From NCBI GenBank assembly GCA_021792075.1, contig JAJYVK010000122.1:1-5715 (forward strand): DNA of 5,715 nucleotides, written 5' to 3'. Of the stretch, positions 1 to 4,113 are shown in pieces (the stretch's first letter is position 1; the number at the start of each line of letters is the position of its first letter). A model generated the notes under the pieces. It was not told the origin of the DNA. It saw only the letters and a list, made by a program, of their open reading frames with translations, and searched no databases. Made by a program: the position numbers and the translations under genes. The stretch is from Actinomycetes bacterium. Its GTDB lineage: Bacteria > Actinomycetota > Acidimicrobiia > Acidimicrobiales > Acidimicrobiaceae.

Positions 1-1
1 G

Positions 2-412
2 GGAACGATAAAGCTTCAGACGTGGACCTTCGGCGCTATCAACCAATCAGTCTCGATGTCGCTGCGCTCCCGCCAACCGCGGGCTGTGGAGATCCCAATC
101 GGGTCTGGGGCCGAGGTTGCAGCAATGGGCGGGATGGCGGAGTCGAGGTCGGACGACGAGGCCGATTCAAGGAACGCGGAGATGGCGGAATACGCGATAA
201 CGCAAGCCGTAGGCAGTAAGCGTCCGGCAAGGCGCGAAAAACGGATGCAGGTCCTGGCGCGGATGATCGGCCCGATGCTGAGAACCGATACTGCCACGAC
301 TAGGGAGCAGCTTGCAGCCCAGCTCAAGAGTTACTTCCCGAGCATAACCGAGAGCCAGGTTTCCCAAATCATCGAGCAGAGCGGTTTAGAGAAAGACGAG
401 GTTTGCAAGTGA
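2..412 (+). CDS. Unrecognised protein, C-terminal part (5'-partial, enters from left edge)
   Basis: The frame is open from position 2 to a TGA at 410-412 and gives 137 codons. An internal ATG at 56 would give a 118-residue protein, but no Shine-Dalgarno-like sequence precedes it, so I read this as the tail of a longer gene that begins outside the window. Codon third positions are GC-rich like the neighbours, which supports real coding. The visible protein has a short N-terminal stretch with beta character, a charged and probably flexible middle (MAESRSDDEADSRNAEM), then a basic helical segment (KRPARREKRMQVLARMIGPM). It ends in a predicted helical unit, TREQLAAQLKSYFPSITESQVSQIIEQSG, that could be a small helix-turn-helix-like fold; that is a guess. 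I do not recognise the family. The stop overlaps the next start by 4 bp (GTGA), and the gene lies in the same direction as conjugation genes, so a transfer-related role is possible. If the mobile element's left end lies inside this frame, the native 3' end has been altered. Confidence 0.6.
   Translation, partial: GTIKLQTWTFGAINQSVSMSLRSRQPRAVEIPIGSGAEVAAMGGMAESRSDDEADSRNAEMAEYAITQAVGSKRPARREKRMQVLARMIGPMLRTDTATTREQLAAQLKSYFPSITESQVSQIIEQSGLEKDEVCK
395..401 (+). promoter_or_regulatory. Ribosome binding site for tnpB (decides GTG start at 409)
   Basis: The sequence GACGAGG lies here, and its GAGG core (398-401) sits 7 nt before the GTG at 409. That spacing favours GTG 409 over the TTG at 403, which is too close to the site. 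It also favours it over the ATG at 460, which has only an A-rich tract before it. The site lies within the last codons of the upstream gene, so initiation at 409 would be translationally coupled to termination at 410-412. Confidence 0.5.
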
Positions 413-1872
413 GCTGGATAAAGGTAGCTGATACACCCGTGTACTGCAATGGAAAAAAAATGGCGGTCGAAACCACACAAACAGCCAATGTGCCTGTCGC
501 CTTGTCGGGCAGCGATTACCGGCGGGCGCACGATGGGTGCCACACCGCAGCGCTGCTCTGGAACCAGGCGGTTGACTGGGTGCGTCGTGAGTGGGAGTTC
601 GGGCGTTCGCCGTCGAAGTACGACATCCAGCACTTCCTGACCGCACTACCATTGGAAGCCCGCCCACTGCATGCACATACCACCGAGATCATCGCACACG
701 ATCTCCATGAAGCGATCAGAACATCGAGAGCCTTGCGCAGGAACGGAATGTTGGCACGCTCCCCATGGCGTAAGAAGAACTATCGTCCGCTGTCGTTTAC
801 CGCTGACTACGGCTGGCGGATCAAAGACGCCAAGCTCCATCTCTCTCTCGGTCGAGGTCGGCCAGGGATCTCACTTCCGGTACCAAAAGTGATCGACTCT
901 GGAACAAACCAGGTTGTCCCGCCCGATCTGTGGGGAGAGATCCAACTATGTTGGGACCAAGACGCCCGACGGTTCGCACTGCACATCCCTTATGAAACCG
1001 AACGACCGGTGTCCGGAGGCGATAACGTCACAGCCATCGACGAAGGCATTATCAACCCGATGACACTGGCGACCTGGGTGGATGATAAGACCATCTGCGT
1101 CACGATCATCAACGGACGCGAGGGCCGTGCGATCAAGCGCCAGAGGAACAAAGCGGTTGGCGCTATTCAGCGCAAGCTCGACAGAGCCAAGCCTGGATCC
1201 AAACATCACCGCCGACTGGTTTTGGCCAAGAAGAAGGTCAAGGCAAGGGCCCAGCGGCAACTCCGCGACTTCGACCACCAGATGGCGCGCATGGCCGCTA
1301 ATCACGTGATCGCAAACAGTACCGGCAGGCTGGTAGTGGGCGATGTGCGCAAGATCGCGCACAAGACCAAAGTCCACCACCGCGCCAACCGTCGCCAGCG
1401 CCAACAGCTCTCCCAGTGGTCCAGGGGCGTGCAGGAAACCTACCTGCAGGAAAAAACTGGCCTCAAGATCGAGCATCTAAACGAGGCGGGTTCGAGTAAG
1501 ACCTGTCCAGCGTGCCTGACACGCAACCGCCCGAGTGGGCGGGATTACCGGTGCAAGAACCCACAGTGCGGGTTTGTCTGCCACCGAGACGCTGTAGGAG
1601 GAATCAACATCTTACAGAAGGCAATACACGGGGAATACACCCCGATAGACGCGGACATAGAGATCCGCGTCACGTATCTCCGGGCTGTCGAACGCTGGTC
1701 TTTGGATCAACGCAAGGCACACCGCAAGGTGCAGCGCCGCAAGGCCAGAGCCCTGAGTAGCGCCCAGAACCGGGCCTCGTCGGAGGAGACTTCGGCGTGC
1801 AAGCCGATGCTAGCGAACTCATTCACCGGCTCCGACTCGTCGGTGCCAGACCCGTTGGTCGTGGTGGCGTGA
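409..1872 (+). CDS. tnpB: IS200/IS605-family TnpB, predicted RNA-guided endonuclease with shifted RuvC-II glutamate
   Basis: Predicted RNA-guided DNA nuclease: TnpB proteins bind an omega RNA from the end of their own element and cut targets matching its guide next to a short TAM. From GTG 409 the protein has 487 residues. An N-terminal wedge/helical region (about 25-200) is followed by a split RuvC core. RuvC-I is AIDEGIINP with Asp211. At the usual RuvC-II position the sequence is LVVGDV, with Gly311 where many TnpBs have catalytic Glu. Glu359 in LNEAGSSKTCPAC, 48 residues on, probably substitutes, as known for Fanzor and some TnpB clades. A zinc ribbon follows (Cys366, Cys369, Cys382, Cys387), then CHRDAVGGINI with RuvC-III Asp394. 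A basic tail of about 90 residues overlaps the omega RNA region. No frameshift or stop interrupts it. The start was chosen from the GAGG site; ATG 460 (470 residues) is the alternative. No tnpA is visible, making this an IS1341-type solo tnpB. Family call is strong; activity is inferred. Confidence 0.93.
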   Translation: MSWIKVADTPVYCNGKKMAVETTQTANVPVALSGSDYRRAHDGCHTAALLWNQAVDWVRREWEFGRSPSKYDIQHFLTALPLEARPLHAHTTEIIAHDLHEAIRTSRALRRNGMLARSPWRKKNYRPLSFTADYGWRIKDAKLHLSLGRGRPGISLPVPKVIDSGTNQVVPPDLWGEIQLCWDQDARRFALHIPYETERPVSGGDNVTAIDEGIINPMTLATWVDDKTICVTIINGREGRAIKRQRNKAVGAIQRKLDRAKPGSKHHRRLVLAKKKVKARAQRQLRDFDHQMARMAANHVIANSTGRLVVGDVRKIAHKTKVHHRANRRQRQQLSQWSRGVQETYLQEKTGLKIEHLNEAGSSKTCPACLTRNRPSGRDYRCKNPQCGFVCHRDAVGGINILQKAIHGEYTPIDADIEIRVTYLRAVERWSLDQRKAHRKVQRRKARALSSAQNRASSEETSACKPMLANSFTGSDSSVPDPLVVVA

Positions 1873-1945
1873 TGGGAGCGATGCCAGGTAATCACAATCG
1901 AGCGGATGGGTTAGAAGCCCCCTCTGTAAGGTCGGGGAGGTTCAC
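413..1945 (+). mobile_element. IS200/IS605-type (IS1341-like, tnpB-only) insertion; right end good, left end approximate
   Basis: The tnpB gene is followed by a typical element right end: GAAGCCCCC, a short loop, then GGGGAGGTTCAC ending at about 1945. In this superfamily the right end carries a subterminal hairpin and finishes in a short TCAA/TTCAC-like cleavage sequence, and it doubles as the 3' end of the omega RNA. These elements make no target duplication and have no terminal inverted repeats, so the left end cannot be read directly. It should lie upstream of the wedge-domain coding region, between about 380 and 460. I set it at the upstream stop only as a placeholder. A near-perfect palindrome at 432-443 (TACACCCGTGTA) could be the left-end hairpin. 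No transposase gene is present in the window, so mobility would need TnpA in trans. Confidence 0.6.
432..443 (+). repeat. Short palindrome TACACCCGTGTA, candidate left-end hairpin of the tnpB element
   Basis: TACAC and GTGTA are perfect reverse complements around a CC centre. As single-stranded DNA this would fold with four pairs and a 4-nt loop. It lies just after the junction between the upstream gene and tnpB, where an IS200/IS605 left-end hairpin, recognised as single-stranded DNA by TnpA, would be expected. A 12-base palindrome can also arise by chance in coding sequence, so this is tentative. Confidence 0.3.
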
Positions 1946-1965
1946 ACTCTACCTTCGCGCATACG
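1740..1965 (+). ncRNA. Predicted TnpB omega RNA (reRNA): scaffold about 1740-1945, guide from about 1946
   Basis: TnpB omega RNAs are processed from the 3' end of the tnpB transcript through the right end of the element; the bases just past the end act as the guide. Here the tnpB tail and following sequence can form several hairpins: GAGCCC 1748-1753 with GGGCCTC 1772-1778 (one bulge), TCGGC 1792-1796 with GCCGA 1803-1807, CACCG 1824-1828 with CGGTG 1841-1845 (competing with CCGA/TCGG at 1832-1843), and a terminal CCCC 1918-1921 with GGGG 1934-1937. The scaffold ends in GGGGAGGTTCAC, very like the GAGGTTCAA end that I recall for ISDra2. The guide would then start at about 1946 with ACTCTACCTTCGCGC, which is host sequence inside the downstream membrane gene. 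The 5' boundary and guide length are estimates; no covariance or RNA-seq evidence is available. Confidence 0.6.
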
Positions 1966-4112
1966 GGACCCTTGCCATTGCGGTGGCCCTGGCGCTTGCG
2001 GGTTTCCTGTTGTCGCCCGCTATCGTCAGCGCTGTGGCTGGGCAGCTCCCCGCCGTGGATAGCGCTGCGGTTACGGGGCGTGCGGGGCTTTTTGTTTGGG
2101 TACTGAGGCTCTTGTTGATAGTGGTGGCGGGAACCATTGCGTGGCTTGCGCTGCAGGAAGGGCGCAGCGTGCTGGACGAGGCGGCTATGTGGGAAAGGGG
2201 AAATGACGGCGATATCGAGGTCTATCAGGGATTCGTGGAAGAGGTCGGCGTCCATCCGGTAGTAGCGCGGAGCGTCGTCGAAGCTGCTTCACGGATGAAC
2301 GAAGAAGACCGGGCTCTCGACTTCCACCGGGCGAACATTCCCAACTTCGCCGCTGAGCTGGGATACCGGCTCGGAATCGATCCCAAGACCCGCGAGGCCA
2401 TGCGGGAGTTCTTCGAGGCAAACCAGGACAAAGACACCCGGCGCAGTTTTTCCACCTCTATGCGTTTCATAATGGAGGGCGAGCGCATCGAGCAGTCCCA
2501 TGATACGAACGCCGAAGTGGAGCCGGTTTCGCGATTCCAGCCTCAAGATTCGGAAGAAAAGGAGTTCGAATGCGCCCCGATGATCTTCGATGCTTGGGAC
2601 GAACCGGCGGATGAGGATGCTTCTACAGATGGTGACGACCTGGTTCTCGAAGGCGCGGCTATGCGTCAGAGAGAAGATTCCGGCCCGAGCGAGCCCGTAC
2701 ATGAAAACGAGCCTGATCGTGAAGCGCACGACGAGGATTTGAGCGAGGACACCCATCCAGGGGTCCAGGTGGATTCCGGGTTCGATCCCGGCGAGGCTGA
2801 GTCGTCCAGCGAGAGTGAACAGGTTCGCGCAGAGGAGAGTATTTGGATCGACGAAGACCAGACCGAAGACGAAGACGGTAGATGTCGCGACGATTCCTTC
2901 GCTATCTACGAACCGGAGCCCGTTGAACCGGTAGAGGCGCTTGATGACGACGAGATCTTCGCCGCGGTAAGCGAGGACCCCAACATCGCCGCCTTATCCC
3001 AGGCGATCTTGCTGACCAGACGGCTGCCAAAATTCGAAAACATCCGCTACCTCTACGGCATCCATGGGTCGGACAACCCATCACTGGTGGTCGAGTTCCG
3101 CACAGCGAGCATCACGCACAAAGAGCAGATGGGTCCCATGGTAAAGCCGCTCTTCAACCACGCGGGTGTGCGGCGGCATTGCAGCCCCATATGGGTGTGC
3201 GATTTGGGAGACCGGCCCGCGCGGGAGGACGACCTGTCGGCGGTGATATGGATTCCGGTCGGTGTTGTGCATCTTGGTGACCCCTCTGACCGGTGCGCCT
3301 GGAAGCTGATCCCGGTGCCTTCTGGGGGTTCGCAAACCTTTTACGCTCTGGCTTCGGACATGCCACTTGCCGCAGCAAGGCTTGAGTGGGTGCTGGGAAC
3401 CGTATACGACGACATGGAGATCTTGGAGGACGGCAATCCAAAGACCTTTTTCATTCCGAGTCTTCAAACCACGATCGATCTCATGGTGACGGATGCGAGG
3501 ACTCACGACGACTATGACATCTATGGCGATGAAGCGGAACCCGCTGGGCCTGATGCGCCTGTTCTTTGCAATCTCTCCATTCTTGCAGATGGTGGGCGGA
3601 GGCTATTTTCCTCGCGCCTTGGAATTGAGGAGATGAGCCACCCCGACTGGCTTGCGGTGTTCTCCCTCACGGCTACGCTTTGCATGCGGTCCGAGCCGGT
3701 CGACTCGAAGGAGCTCTTGGGTCAGTGGGCGACGCCGACTAGCGCCAGAGGGCAACAGCTAATCTCCATGCTCGAAACGATTTTCGGCGAGTGCTTCACC
3801 GGGAGTCCAGATGGATGGGTGCTCTCGAACGTGCGCTTCGATCTCTTCTGGCTCGACGATCTCCTGAAGGGAGGCGCGAGGGAATCGATACTGCGCAATT
3901 ACTTCATCAAGGACTTCGAGCCGGACTCGTTGGAGTGGATCTTGAATCTGGGGTCGATGGACCCAAGGACCCGCACCGGCGATTTCATCCAGATGGAGCA
4001 GCTGCTTCGCGGCGTGCTTGCTCAAGCAGTGGACATTCTGCGCGATGGCGCGGATACGGAACTCGCAGGCAAGCTTGATGCTGCGTGCAAGATGATCGGA
4101 AAGGATTCATAA
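1872..4112 (+). CDS. Unrecognised bitopic/polytopic membrane protein with long acidic linker, conjugation-operon member
   Basis: Using the ATG at 1872 the protein has 746 residues. Residues 1-24 are encoded by the end of the tnpB element. Two hydrophobic segments follow at about 33-55 and 73-94, predicting a two-pass protein with its bulk in the cytoplasm. Residues about 95-210 are helical and charged. About 210-365 is strongly acidic and low in complexity (DEPADEDASTDGDD, IDEDQTEDEDGR) and is likely disordered. About 366-746 looks like one or two folded domains (RYLYGIHGSDNPSLVVEF, WVCDLGDRP, VIWIPVGVVHLGDP) with no motif I recognise and no P-loop. The gene ends 1 nt before the coupling-protein start, so the two are almost certainly co-transcribed; a role in the transfer channel or in feeding substrate to the coupling protein is inferred from position only. 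The ATG overlaps the tnpB stop (TGATG). A GTG at 1797 has a GGAGGA site upstream and would add 25 residues. The native start was probably lost at the insertion. Confidence 0.8.
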   Translation: MGAMPGNHNRADGLEAPSVRSGRFTLYLRAYGTLAIAVALALAGFLLSPAIVSAVAGQLPAVDSAAVTGRAGLFVWVLRLLLIVVAGTIAWLALQEGRSVLDEAAMWERGNDGDIEVYQGFVEEVGVHPVVARSVVEAASRMNEEDRALDFHRANIPNFAAELGYRLGIDPKTREAMREFFEANQDKDTRRSFSTSMRFIMEGERIEQSHDTNAEVEPVSRFQPQDSEEKEFECAPMIFDAWDEPADEDASTDGDDLVLEGAAMRQREDSGPSEPVHENEPDREAHDEDLSEDTHPGVQVDSGFDPGEAESSSESEQVRAEESIWIDEDQTEDEDGRCRDDSFAIYEPEPVEPVEALDDDEIFAAVSEDPNIAALSQAILLTRRLPKFENIRYLYGIHGSDNPSLVVEFRTASITHKEQMGPMVKPLFNHAGVRRHCSPIWVCDLGDRPAREDDLSAVIWIPVGVVHLGDPSDRCAWKLIPVPSGGSQTFYALASDMPLAAARLEWVLGTVYDDMEILEDGNPKTFFIPSLQTTIDLMVTDARTHDDYDIYGDEAEPAGPDAPVLCNLSILADGGRRLFSSRLGIEEMSHPDWLAVFSLTATLCMRSEPVDSKELLGQWATPTSARGQQLISMLETIFGECFTGSPDGWVLSNVRFDLFWLDDLLKGGARESILRNYFIKDFEPDSLEWILNLGSMDPRTRTGDFIQMEQLLRGVLAQAVDILRDGADTELAGKLDAACKMIGKDS
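4100..4105 (+). promoter_or_regulatory. Ribosome binding site for the coupling-protein gene
   Basis: AAAGGA lies 8 nt before the ATG at 4114, inside the last codons of the membrane-protein gene. The stop at 4110-4112 and the ATG at 4114 are separated by one base, which fits translational coupling and supports ATG 4114 as the start. Confidence 0.6.
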
Positions 4113-4113
4113 C

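Noticed and set aside
16..327. 103-codon minus-strand frame at the left edge, with hydrophobic residues suggesting a signal peptide
   Set aside because: The + strand frame from position 2 has better codon use, runs in the operon direction and ends in a coupled junction. The minus frame has no binding site or motif.
946..1476. 176-codon open frame on the minus strand opposite tnpB
   Set aside because: It lies fully antisense to the RuvC region, whose catalytic and zinc-ribbon motifs are clear on the + strand. The translated product shows no motif and the length is common for shadow frames at this GC content.
1797..1871. GTG 1797 as the primary start of the membrane-protein gene
   Set aside because: The binding site is good, but the segment overlaps conserved-looking tnpB tail and predicted omega RNA scaffold. 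It is kept as an alternative only; ATG 1872 coupled to the tnpB stop is preferred.
1934..1940. GGGGAGG as a Shine-Dalgarno site for the membrane gene
   Set aside because: No in-frame ATG, GTG or TTG follows within normal spacing. The motif is explained by the right-end hairpin of the element.
2511..2960. Asp/Glu-rich repeats suggesting a tandem repeat or a CRISPR-like array
   Set aside because: The region is compositionally biased coding sequence with irregular spacing. No repeated unit of constant length was seen.
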